From: Stutzerimonas stutzeri
GTDB taxonomy: Bacteria > Pseudomonadota > Gammaproteobacteria > Pseudomonadales > Pseudomonadaceae
Direction: 5' to 3'
DNA length: 55,246 nt
NCBI RefSeq assembly: GCF_000952685.1
Contig: NZ_JYHV01000033.1
Coordinates: forward strand, 1 to 55,246
Shown: positions 8,453 through 16,459 of the stretch, one piece after another
How the letters are laid out: every line of letters begins with the position of its first letter
How positions within the stretch are numbered: position 1 is the stretch's first letter
Made by a program: the position numbers and the translations under genes
Notes under the pieces: generated by a model
Database searches by the model: none
Told to the model about the DNA's origin: nothing
The model's input: the letters and a program-made list of their open reading frames with translations, nothing else

Positions 8453-9451
8453 TTAACCCAGCTGCCGCAGACGCAGCGCCTCGAGATCATGATAGGGCTC
8501 CGCAGCCCAGCGACTGACCGCCTCACGCAACGACGCACAAGCGCCGTCACGCTTACCCTGGCCATCCGCGACAAAGACCTGCTCCGGCCGTTTGGCGTTT
8601 TGCCCACTGCTCGCCAGGGCCGCCGCGACCTGAGCGGCATCGAGTCCGAACAGCGTGCGCAACCTGCCGTCCAACGCCATTGGCAGCTCGTTGTAATTGA
8701 GTAGCAGACCGCCATATTGACGATGCAGATCGACAGCGGTTTGCAGGAGCCGACCGAGGCGACGAGCAATGAAGGCCTCGCGCGGCGTCGATGGTTCGCC
8801 CGCCAGGTTCAGCGGCGACTCGCCAATCAAGCCAGGCACCATGTGCATACCCGGCTGATGCCAATGCGAGGCCGCGATTTCCAGCGGGTCGCGGTAGAGG
8901 AACAACCAGGGCGTATCGGGAAAGCAGCGACGGAGCAGCGGCAGCTCATAAAGATTCCAGGCATCCAGCTTGACCACCAGGTGTGACGCTTGAGCATTAC
9001 GACGCTGGCCCAGCGCCGAGAGCATGGCGCGAACAGCCGCGCACTGCTCATGCTCAGCACCATGCAGCTCGCTGCCGTAATGCGCGCGCAGCAACTGATC
9101 CAGCGGCGGCGGTTCGGACAGCACGATGTGTGTATCGAGCCGCGCCAGCATCTGCGCCAGCAGGGTCGAGCCACAGCGCGACGCGTGAAAGACGAACGCA
9201 GTGGGCATCAGACCCGGGCTCGCCGCCTGCCAGTCGAGAAGCGCCGTCAATGGCGTATCGCGACGAAACGCCTGATTGAACGGCAATCGCAGCGCCAGAT
9301 CCACCTCATCGCGATAGAACGGCTGGGTCAATTGCTGCTCGCCAAACCAGCACCAGTCGACACGCCATTCGCCGTCGCCTGGCCAGACCCTGATCGGCAA
9401 CCAGCCGCGCATCTCGTCGACCGTCTGGGGAGCAACCGTCAGGCTCGCCAT
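8453..9451 (-). CDS. Sulfotransferase-like P-loop protein
   Basis: The product of about 332 residues has an N-terminal region of about 90 residues of unknown fold, then FVFHASRCGSTLLAQMLARL, which fits the PAPS-binding P-loop of sulfotransferases with a Cys inside (SRCGST), and later WLFLYRDPLEIAASHWHQ, the 3'-phosphate-binding Arg/Ser motif. It is thus a second, distinct sulfotransferase-type enzyme in this locus. The start is uncertain. ATG at 9451 lies 15 bases from an AGGAG; GTG at 9463 lies only 3 bases from it. Either way it overlaps the 3' end of the hydroxylase gene by at least 13 bases, a sign of translational coupling. Acceptor unknown. Confidence 0.8.
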   Translation of the reverse strand: MASLTVAPQTVDEMRGWLPIRVWPGDGEWRVDWCWFGEQQLTQPFYRDEVDLALRLPFNQAFRRDTPLTALLDWQAASPGLMPTAFVFHASRCGSTLLAQMLARLDTHIVLSEPPPLDQLLRAHYGSELHGAEHEQCAAVRAMLSALGQRRNAQASHLVVKLDAWNLYELPLLRRCFPDTPWLFLYRDPLEIAASHWHQPGMHMVPGLIGESPLNLAGEPSTPREAFIARRLGRLLQTAVDLHRQYGGLLLNYNELPMALDGRLRTLFGLDAAQVAAALASSGQNAKRPEQVFVADGQGKRDGACASLREAVSRWAAEPYHDLEALRLRQLG

Positions 9452-10239
9452 AACGCAGCCCACTCACTCCTGCCCTGACGCATCGCCGCACGAACGTCAG
9501 CCGCAGAAAACTCCAACCCCAATTCCGCTCCCACCTTAAGTGTCGCCTCGATGAATTCCCCATTGTCGGTCAGGGTACGCAGGCGCTGCGCCAGATCGGC
9601 ATCGCTCGCGATGATTCGGCGCAAGCGTGCGAATGCCTGCATCGCCGCACTGGGTTGCAGCACGGGTGTGGTTGCCTGGCACTCGACGATTGCCCGCAAC
9701 AGCCATGCCTGCGGTAAACAATCGAGCACCAGGTGAACGCGCGGCGAGCCGCTGGGGTTGGTCACACGATGCGGGCGGGACAGATCGAGAAACCAGCACT
9801 CACCTGGCCGCATCGGCACCTGCAGGCCGTCGAGCAGAAACTCGACCCCCGTTGGGCTGAGCAGCGGGATATGCAGACGAAGATCGCTGCCGGGCAGGCC
9901 CAGATCGTGGTCACAATGTTCCTGGATAGCCGACCCTGGCCCCAGACGTAGCAGGCGCGCGCTGCGCAGCGAAGTTTGAAAGTGGCCGAGCACCTCGTGC
10001 CAAGCGGGTTCGTCCTGCCACCAGGCACTGCGACGTGGGGCGCCACGCCCAGGCGCGAGCGGCAGGAGCGCATCTTCGGGGCTGATCAACGCCACCCCGC
10101 TCCAGTCGCCCTGGTAGTAAGTGCTGTTGAAATGCGCTTGCCAGGCATCAACCGGTATCCGCTGCAACGCTTCGAGCAGCGGCGGCATCTCGCAGCGAAG
10201 GGACAAGCGCGAACAGAGCGGTAGCGGGCTGTCAGCCAT
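9439..10239 (-). CDS. Aspartyl/asparaginyl beta-hydroxylase with Nif11-like C-terminal domain
   Basis: The product is about 266 residues. Residues about 85-180 match the Asp/Asn beta-hydroxylase family, Fe(II)/2-oxoglutarate enzymes: GPGSAIQEHCDHDL, LRLHIPLL, a VDG-like LLDGLQVPMRPGECWFLDLS segment and PHRVTN....RVHLVLDC. The two His of the iron site (EHCDHD and RPHRV) are present. The last about 60 residues (FARLRRIIASDADLAQRLRT, then EFIEATLKVGAELGLEFSAADV) have the spacing of Nif11-type domains, which are known as RiPP leader segments. ATG at 10239 follows the upstream gene by 53 bases. Known substrates of the family are Asp or Asn in folded repeat domains, so the repeat adhesin encoded nearby is an attractive, untested target. 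Confidence 0.8.
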   Translation of the reverse strand: MADSPLPLCSRLSLRCEMPPLLEALQRIPVDAWQAHFNSTYYQGDWSGVALISPEDALLPLAPGRGAPRRSAWWQDEPAWHEVLGHFQTSLRSARLLRLGPGSAIQEHCDHDLGLPGSDLRLHIPLLSPTGVEFLLDGLQVPMRPGECWFLDLSRPHRVTNPSGSPRVHLVLDCLPQAWLLRAIVECQATTPVLQPSAAMQAFARLRRIIASDADLAQRLRTLTDNGEFIEATLKVGAELGLEFSAADVRAAMRQGRSEWAALWRA

Positions 10240-10292
10240 ACCAGCTTCCTTGATTGAGTGGTATCGGCAGCAGCGCCGCCGACCGATCCGAT

Positions 10293-12392
10293 CTAGAACC
10301 CACTTTCTCTCACCCCCAGCGCCGCCATCCGACGCCAAATGGCGCCCAGGATGGATTCTCCCCTTCCCTCCAGCACCACCACGCCCAACAGCGATTGCCG
10401 TGGCGCCGCCAGCTCGTCCCGCGGCACCAGGCGTACGCCATATTGCGCCTGCTGCGGCTCGGGCCGTTGCTGGGCATCGCGGCGCACCGCAATGGGACCG
10501 CCCTGATCCGAAGCCAAGGCTGGCTGATCCAGATAAGCGGAGCCGGTCACATCCACCTCGGTCAAACGCACCGGCACGCCAGGTAACCAGGGGTCGGCAC
10601 TGGCGATGAACCGCCCCTGCGCGCCAGCCTCGATGCGCCATAGCGACTCCTCGGCCAGGTAGCCTCGCAAGCGCGCTCGCTCCTCGACCACCCGCACCAG
10701 CGTTTGCTGCGGCGACAACCAGCGACCCGCTACCACGTCCGCCGGCAGGTCTCGCACCACGCCGTCGTGCGAGGCGCGCAGCTGCAAACGCTCACGCTGC
10801 GCAGCCAAGCCACGGTATTCGGCCACCGCTTCGGCCAGATGCTGCTCGAGGATGGCGCTGTCGGCCACCGTCTCGCTACGTCCAGCCTGACGCCGTAACT
10901 GCAATTGCAAAATGTCGATCTCGCTGCGCACGATCTGCTGACGCGAATCGAGGTCCGGCGACTCCAGCTCCAGCAGCAGGTCGCCGCTGCGCACCGTCTG
11001 GCCGTCGTGTACATGGAGCTGCTTCAGCCGCGCAGGGACCGGCGCGTGCAGCGCGCTGACCCGGCTCGCCTCGAGCATCGCAGGGATTTCCACGGTGCTC
11101 CGCCAGGGCACCAGCAACACCACCAGCACGCCCAGCAGCGCAGTCCCGACGAGCAGCGCGCGTGCCGGTTGCGCCTGCGCGCGTCGCCGCCACCACTCCT
11201 GCAGCTCGCGCCAGATCGGCAGGCCGATGAACCAGGTCAGCTCTACCAGCATGAGGAACACGCCCAATAGTTTGAAGAACATGTGGTACACGGCCAGGGC
11301 GATCCCCAGGAACAAAGCCGCCCGCCATAACCAAGCGCCATAGCCCCAAATCAGTAGCTTGCGCCGCAGCGCGGGCGGCCAGGGTTCCGGCGCCGGCTCG
11401 CCGTAACCGAAAAAGGCTTCGCGCAGCCGCCAGCGGCACAGGGCGAACGCACGTGCCTGCAAGTTCTCCACATCCCAGAGATCGCTGAGCAGGAAATAAC
11501 CATCGAAACGCATAAAAGGGTTGAGGTTGACCGCCACCGTGGTGATCCAGGTGGCGCTGGCGAGCATGAACACAGCGCTACGCAGCGCTCCGTCCGGCAA
11601 CAGCGACCAGGCGAGCAACGCGACACAGGCCAACAGCAGCTCGGCCAGCACGCCGCCGGCACCGATGAGCAACCTGGAACGGCGATCGTTGACCCGCCAG
11701 GCATCGCTGACATCGGTGTAGAACAGCGGGAACATCACCATGAACGCCAGGCCCATGCTCTGCACGCGACATCCGGCGCGCTTCGCCATATAGGCATGGC
11801 CGAACTCGTGGCAGAGTTTGGCGAACACCAGCGCTACGCCGAAGGCCAACGCGCCGCCCAGGCTGAACAGATGCGGAAAGGTGGCGATGAATCGCTGCCA
11901 GTCGCGCGCAACCAGGAACACCCCGAAGGCCAGCAACATGGGAAGGCCATAGCGCAACAGACCTGGGCCGTAACGCCTGAGCCAGGGCCAGGTCCGGTCG
12001 AGAAAGGCATCCGGTCGCCACAGCGGAATACGAAAGAACAGGTACTGGTGCAGCAGGCTTTTCCAGAAACCCTGACGCTGCGACGCCGCCTTCGACGCAA
12101 AGCTGCCGCGTTGCTCGGCATCCTGGGCGACGATCAGGTCATGGCCACGCAGGAAGCGCAGCATTTCCTCCAAGTCCGACGCGTCCAGGTGTTCGCCAGC
12201 ATCGAGGTTGGCGGCACGCAATACTTCCCCCGCGTCGCCCAGCGTCCAATGGCGCAACAGCCGCATCGCACTAGCGCCCAGTTTGAAGTAACGCCCGCGT
12301 AGCGGGTCGGCCAGAGTCCATTGCGGCGCACCATCACGCGCCGGAGCGGCCGTGGACAGTTGCAGATCGGGACGCAGCGCCGGTAACTGCAT
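10293..12392 (-). CDS. M50-like membrane peptidase fused to HlyD-type adaptor
   Basis: The 699-residue protein joins two modules. Residues about 130-430 form a multi-pass membrane domain with the zinc-protease motif HEFGH at 195-199 and NLNPFMRFDG further on, the third-ligand motif of site-2 protease / M50 enzymes. Residues about 450-660 form a periplasmic-adaptor-like part with a biotinyl-lipoyl half (LHVHDGQTVRSGDLLLELES), a helical hairpin and a second half (LRASHDGVVRDLP). The first about 100 residues are soluble. Such chimeras occur in bacterial export loci; the protease residues are intact, so it may cut or sort an exported protein. The gene abuts the GAF-HlyD gene with no gap, so the two are surely co-transcribed. 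Confidence 0.85.
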   Translation of the reverse strand: MQLPALRPDLQLSTAAPARDGAPQWTLADPLRGRYFKLGASAMRLLRHWTLGDAGEVLRAANLDAGEHLDASDLEEMLRFLRGHDLIVAQDAEQRGSFASKAASQRQGFWKSLLHQYLFFRIPLWRPDAFLDRTWPWLRRYGPGLLRYGLPMLLAFGVFLVARDWQRFIATFPHLFSLGGALAFGVALVFAKLCHEFGHAYMAKRAGCRVQSMGLAFMVMFPLFYTDVSDAWRVNDRRSRLLIGAGGVLAELLLACVALLAWSLLPDGALRSAVFMLASATWITTVAVNLNPFMRFDGYFLLSDLWDVENLQARAFALCRWRLREAFFGYGEPAPEPWPPALRRKLLIWGYGAWLWRAALFLGIALAVYHMFFKLLGVFLMLVELTWFIGLPIWRELQEWWRRRAQAQPARALLVGTALLGVLVVLLVPWRSTVEIPAMLEASRVSALHAPVPARLKQLHVHDGQTVRSGDLLLELESPDLDSRQQIVRSEIDILQLQLRRQAGRSETVADSAILEQHLAEAVAEYRGLAAQRERLQLRASHDGVVRDLPADVVAGRWLSPQQTLVRVVEERARLRGYLAEESLWRIEAGAQGRFIASADPWLPGVPVRLTEVDVTGSAYLDQPALASDQGGPIAVRRDAQQRPEPQQAQYGVRLVPRDELAAPRQSLLGVVVLEGRGESILGAIWRRMAALGVRESGF

Positions 12393-13712
12393 CTACAGCC
12401 CCACTGTCTGACGCAACGCCGCCAATGGCCGGCGCAGCAGATAGAGGGCCAGCGGGCCCCGCTCTCCATACAACTTCGCCGTGCCTCGCAGGCCAATGCG
12501 CGGCGGTGCCCGCTCGAATTCGGCGTCCAGACGATAGGCCAGGTGGCCGCCGGCAACGGCCTGCGGCTCATAGGCCAGGCGCTGCAGCCGGGCGCTATGC
12601 CGGTGCAGGGGATCGCTGTCGAGAAACAAGGCAACCTCACCGCCCGGCTCGAAGGCCAGCACATCCGCCACGGCCAGATCGATACGAAGCTCGGCCTGCT
12701 TTGGATCGGCCACCACCATCAGCCGTTCGCCGGTCTGCACCGGCAAACCGGTCCAACGCTGGGCATCGGCGAACACCGCGATGCCGTCGCGCTCGGCCTT
12801 GACCTCGGTGCGTGCCAGCAGCTCGCGGGCATAGTCGCGCTCGGCGCGTTTCTGCGCCACGCGGGCGGTGAACAGATCGATGCGCGCACCCGACTCGGCG
12901 TCGCTGAAGGCACGCTGCGCATTGGCACGCAATTCTGCCTCGGCGACCTGCAAGCTGCGCTCGGCGACGTCCGCCTGCGCCTTGATGCTGGTGGCATCGA
13001 AACGCACCAGTACGTCGCCCTGCTTCACAGCCTGATTGGGTTTGACCAGAAACTCGGCGATCACGCCATCGAGCGGCGCGGCGACCACCTGACCGTCAAG
13101 GGGCACCACCTCGGCCGGCGCCAGTACGGACTGGCGCACCGGCAGCAGCAACAGCGCCAGAACCGCCGCCACCGCAATCGCGACCTTGCGCCGCGGCCAG
13201 CGCAGCCGCCAGGGCTTGCGTGGTTGCAGCGCTTGCCAGGCATGGCTGTAACAATCGCCGAGCTGCACCAGCAGCGCCTGTTCCGCGCCGCTCCAGGACA
13301 GCTCGCGGGCAATCCACAAGCCGCCGTAGGGCTTTTGCTGATGGTCGACCAGGGGCAACCAAAACACCGCCTCCGCCGACAGGCTTCGCCAGTCGGACTG
13401 AACCTGCGCATTCAACGTATCGGCGGTTACCACTTGCGGTTTGTCCAGGCGCCCCTGGGCGAGCAATTGGCCGGTGGCGTTCTCGACAAAGGCGACGAAG
13501 GGCGCATGAGGCTCGACCACGCTGACCGCCGTCAGCGCCCGTACTCGCCCGGCGATCAGCAATGCCGCATGGCGGTAGCCGAACAACGCCTGGGCGTCGT
13601 TGACCAGGGCGTAGGCCAGGCCATCGATATCACGCGCCGCACGGGCCTGGCGCTCAAGGCTGAGAAATTCGGCGAATAGCCGCTCGGTCGGGTGTTGCTG
13701 AGCAGCGGTCAT
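12393..13712 (-). CDS. GAF domain-HlyD family membrane-fusion protein
   Basis: The 439-residue product begins with a GAF-like domain (about residues 1-165; TERLFAEFLSLERQARAARD, later AVFWLPLVDHQQKPYGGLWI). One membrane segment follows near residues 172-190 (VAIAVAAVLALLLLPV), then a HlyD-type adaptor with the lipoyl halves APLDGVIAEFLVKPNQAVKQGDVLVRFD and AERDGIAVF, and a long helical hairpin between them. HlyD proteins bridge inner and outer membrane in export or efflux. A cytoplasmic GAF sensor on such a protein is unusual and suggests ligand-controlled export. The gene overlaps the preceding adaptor gene by ATGA and is followed directly by the M50-HlyD gene. No ABC or RND pump gene adjoins it here. 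Confidence 0.85.
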   Translation of the reverse strand: MTAAQQHPTERLFAEFLSLERQARAARDIDGLAYALVNDAQALFGYRHAALLIAGRVRALTAVSVVEPHAPFVAFVENATGQLLAQGRLDKPQVVTADTLNAQVQSDWRSLSAEAVFWLPLVDHQQKPYGGLWIARELSWSGAEQALLVQLGDCYSHAWQALQPRKPWRLRWPRRKVAIAVAAVLALLLLPVRQSVLAPAEVVPLDGQVVAAPLDGVIAEFLVKPNQAVKQGDVLVRFDATSIKAQADVAERSLQVAEAELRANAQRAFSDAESGARIDLFTARVAQKRAERDYARELLARTEVKAERDGIAVFADAQRWTGLPVQTGERLMVVADPKQAELRIDLAVADVLAFEPGGEVALFLDSDPLHRHSARLQRLAYEPQAVAGGHLAYRLDAEFERAPPRIGLRGTAKLYGERGPLALYLLRRPLAALRQTVGL

Positions 13713-14497
13713 GGCGCCCCCTCGAACTGCGCGCTACCGCTCATTCCCGCCAGCAGACCGCTGGCATCCGCAGGCAACGCCGCGATCAGCAGCAATGTCT
13801 GGCTGCCCTCATCGATGCGTGCCCCCAGGCGCTTGACCTCGGCCTGCAACGGCTTCCCGGTCTCATCCGGGACGAAGGTGAAACGCTGCCCGGGTTTAAG
13901 CGTGGCCACCCAGCGCGACGGCACCAGCAGATGGATTTCCAGCGTGCGGTTATCCACGACTTCCAACATCGGCGTCCCGCTGGCCACGCTTTCGTGGGGC
14001 TGCACGCGACGCTGCACCACTTGGCCGTCGAACGGCGCCGCGACGCTGCAACGCTTGACCTGGACGCGATAGACCTGCGCCTCGGCCTCGGCCTGTGCTC
14101 GGCGCGCCTCGGCCAGACTGACCTCGAAGCGACCGACCGAATTCAGCGCCGCCAGTTGCTTCTTGTGCGCCAGCTCCTCGCTCGCCGCCCGCGCCGCGGC
14201 CTGCATGGCGTTGAGCTGCGCCTGGTAGGCGCTACAGTCGAAACGCACCAGCACGTCACCTTTGTGAAATGGCTGCCCCTCGGCAAAGGGCATCTCGATG
14301 ATCCGCCCCGCCAATTCGCTGGCCAATACCGCCTGATCGCGCGCGCGCAAAACGCCACGCGCCTGGCGGTCGGCGGCGATAGCCGACCTATCAATATCGC
14401 TCGAAAGCAACGGATCTTCGGCCCGCAATGACGTGGCACAGGTCAGTACGAGCAATGTCATTAAGGAACGGCAATAACGCACTGACTCGCGCCGCAT
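13709..14497 (-). CDS. Periplasmic adaptor subunit (HlyD/RND type)
   Basis: The product is about 262 residues with a signal peptide (SLMTLLVLTCATSLRA, cleavage near residue 26). It then shows the adaptor layout: RGVLRARDQAVLASELAGRIIEMPFAEGQPFHKGDVLVRFD (first lipoyl half), a hairpin rich in Ala, Gln and Glu, and VAAPFDGQVVQRRVQPHESVASGTPMLEV (second half), then a beta-barrel part. ATG at 14497 is chosen because the signal peptide begins there. It is the first gene of the six-gene operon and overlaps the next by ATGA. Its small size, missing the far C-terminal domain of RND adaptors, and the lack of a pump gene nearby fit a part in the same envelope complex as the two other HlyD-like proteins. 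Confidence 0.85.
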   Translation of the reverse strand: MRRESVRYCRSLMTLLVLTCATSLRAEDPLLSSDIDRSAIAADRQARGVLRARDQAVLASELAGRIIEMPFAEGQPFHKGDVLVRFDCSAYQAQLNAMQAAARAASEELAHKKQLAALNSVGRFEVSLAEARRAQAEAEAQVYRVQVKRCSVAAPFDGQVVQRRVQPHESVASGTPMLEVVDNRTLEIHLLVPSRWVATLKPGQRFTFVPDETGKPLQAEVKRLGARIDEGSQTLLLIAALPADASGLLAGMSGSAQFEGAP

Positions 14498-14721
14498 AGT
14501 GCACTCCTTGCGTGATGGTCGGAGCAGTCTAAGCCAGAAGCACGCCTGAAAGAATCGGCCAAAACCGAGCAGGCGCGATCGTCCCATAGCATCGGGCACG
14601 AGCAGCAGCGAACCGCTCGGCGCGCGAGAAAGCTCGCACGCAATAAAGAAGCTGAGGCAACGACCCGCTATGGCGCGAGCCGCAGGCTAGGCGACCCCGG
14701 CTCCCAGGCGCAGGGAGATCG

Positions 14722-15837
14722 TTAGGTGGCCCTGACCAAACGAATCCGCGTGATCTCCGACGGTGCGCCGAAGCGCAGCGGCGGCCCCCAATAACCGGTG
14801 CCACGACTGATGTAGATCTGCATGTCGCCGACGCGCTGCAGCCCTGCCACCCACGGTTGCTGCCAGCGCACGAAATGCATCCAGGGCCAGAACTGGCCGC
14901 CGTGCGTATGCCCCGACAGCTGCAGGTCGCAGCCCACCTCCACTGCCGCCTTCGCTGAACGCGGCTGGTGCGCCAGCAGGATGCGGGGGGCATCGGTGGG
15001 CGCACCGGCGAACGCCGCAACCGGATCGCTTCGATGGCTGGGCCGGAACAGTTCGGCCGAATAGTCGGCGATGCCGGCCAAAACCAGGCGCGCGCCGCCG
15101 TGCTCGAGCTGAACATGACGATTGAGCAACACGCGCATCCCCAAGCGTTCGAACTCGGCGATCCAGCTGTCCGCACCGGAGTAGTACTCATGATTACCCG
15201 TGACCACATACACCCCGTGGCGTGCCTGCAGTTGCGCCATTGGCGCAATGTCGTCCGCCAGGTCTGCCACGCTGCCATCCACCAGATCACCGGTGATCGC
15301 AATCAGATCAGGTGAGAGCCCATTGACCCGCCGGACGATTGCATCGATATAGCCGTGCTTGATCGTCGGCCCGACGTGAATGTCACTGAGCTGGACGATG
15401 TTGAAGCCCTCCAGAGCCGCGGGGAGATTGCGTACCACGATGTCGCGCTCGACAACCCGAGCAGTGCGCCGTGCGTTGAGCAAGCCGAACAGCGTCACCG
15501 CCACGACAGCCGCAATCACGGCCAACGCGGAACCCCGTGCAAAGCCCTCCGGCGCCGAGCCCCAGAGCGAGGCCAGCGCCACCACGAAAGCACGCAGCAG
15601 CGAAAAAACCGCCAGGCTGGAAAAGATTCCCATCGCGAGCAGTCCGGACCACGCCAACAGCGCATTGCCCGCCCCTCGCACCAGCACCCCATAGCGCATC
15701 AGCACGGCCGAAAGCGCGAGATAGACCCACGCCAGCCCCGTGCCGAACAGCCCGAGCGAGAGATCTGAAACCAGCGTGACGCCAATGAATACATGCAGGC
15801 CAATCAGCAAAACACCAACCAATAACCGCCTGTTCAT
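14722..15837 (-). CDS. Membrane-anchored metallophosphoesterase
   Basis: The 371-residue protein has four probable membrane segments in the first about 115 residues, then a calcineurin-like phosphoesterase domain: QLSDIHVGP, ITGDLVDG, GNHEYY, LLAHQPR and SGHTHGGQFWP. These are the metal-binding motifs of the YaeI/YkuE branch, whose members hydrolyse phosphodiesters or lipid-linked phosphates at the membrane. The ATG at 15837 opens straight into the first membrane helix. The gene stands alone. I see no link to the export operon that ends upstream, apart from shared strand. Confidence 0.9.
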   Translation of the reverse strand: MNRRLLVGVLLIGLHVFIGVTLVSDLSLGLFGTGLAWVYLALSAVLMRYGVLVRGAGNALLAWSGLLAMGIFSSLAVFSLLRAFVVALASLWGSAPEGFARGSALAVIAAVVAVTLFGLLNARRTARVVERDIVVRNLPAALEGFNIVQLSDIHVGPTIKHGYIDAIVRRVNGLSPDLIAITGDLVDGSVADLADDIAPMAQLQARHGVYVVTGNHEYYSGADSWIAEFERLGMRVLLNRHVQLEHGGARLVLAGIADYSAELFRPSHRSDPVAAFAGAPTDAPRILLAHQPRSAKAAVEVGCDLQLSGHTHGGQFWPWMHFVRWQQPWVAGLQRVGDMQIYISRGTGYWGPPLRFGAPSEITRIRLVRAT

Positions 15838-16195
15838 GCGTTACGTCTCTTGAGTGAGGAAGCGCGCCGTTTGCTTGAATAGTCGGCGTTTCGGTGTGCG
15901 AAAAGGTCAGTAGGGCTCGATCGATCTAGCGGTCGCTCCGCCGAGGCACGTCGGAGCTCGCCCTTCGCGCCCCGATGATGTCACGGAGCGCTGAGCCCTG
16001 CAGGTGGTTTTGGTAGCAGCGCGGTAAACGCAGGCGGCCGCCCCCGAACGGTCAACACGGGGCGTAGGCACGATCAGTCAGCGTGTTCCCGTAATTCGCG
16101 AACGGTGGCTCGCACGGAGTTGATCAGGCGCTCCCGCGTCAGGCCGCACCCGCCGCAGGCCATAGCGCGCAACTCGACGCAGCCAGGGTCAGGTG
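15838..16195. other. Gene-poor spacer
   Basis: This 358-base stretch carries no well-supported gene. A 29-codon minus-strand frame at 16074-16163 starting MACGGCG is present but lacks a ribosome-binding site. No clear terminator or promoter boxes were recognised. Confidence 0.4.
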
Positions 16196-16390
16196 CTACA
16201 TCACGCCGGGGTCGGGTATCGGATCCGGTGGCGGTGGCTCCTTCTCCAGATTCTCGAGCACCTCGTCGGGCAGCGTGTCGCCGTCGTCCAGTTCGGTATC
16301 ACTTTCGGCGTCGTCCAGGTCGTTCAGTGGCGACTCGTCCGCCAGCCAAGGATAGAGCGGCGGATCGCTTGGGAGGGTAATGCTGAGCAT
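16196..16390 (-). CDS. Small acidic proline-rich hypothetical protein
   Basis: The frame encodes 64 residues, strongly acidic in the middle (DDLDDAESDTELDDGD) and Pro-rich at the end (EPPPPDPIPDPG). A good ribosome-binding site, GAGGAG, lies 6-7 bases before the ATG, which is the main reason to believe it. There is no signal peptide, membrane segment or known motif; the protein is probably disordered. It sits between the phosphoesterase and the LysR gene on the same strand. Function not recognised. Confidence 0.55.
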   Translation of the reverse strand: MLSITLPSDPPLYPWLADESPLNDLDDAESDTELDDGDTLPDEVLENLEKEPPPPDPIPDPGVM

Positions 16391-16459
16391 GATGGTCTCC
16401 TCGCAGGTGTGCCTGCTGCGTTAGGCAGGCCCGGGCTGCCATGGTTCGACCCGGTCGTC

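Noticed and set aside
12543..13679. 378-codon plus-strand frame opposite the GAF-HlyD gene
   Set aside because: Composition is that of a shadow (His/Gln/Gly/Arg-rich), while the minus strand has clear HlyD and GAF motifs.
16074..16163. 29-codon minus-strand frame starting MACGGCG
   Set aside because: There is no ribosome-binding site and no other support, though the two close Cys are suggestive.
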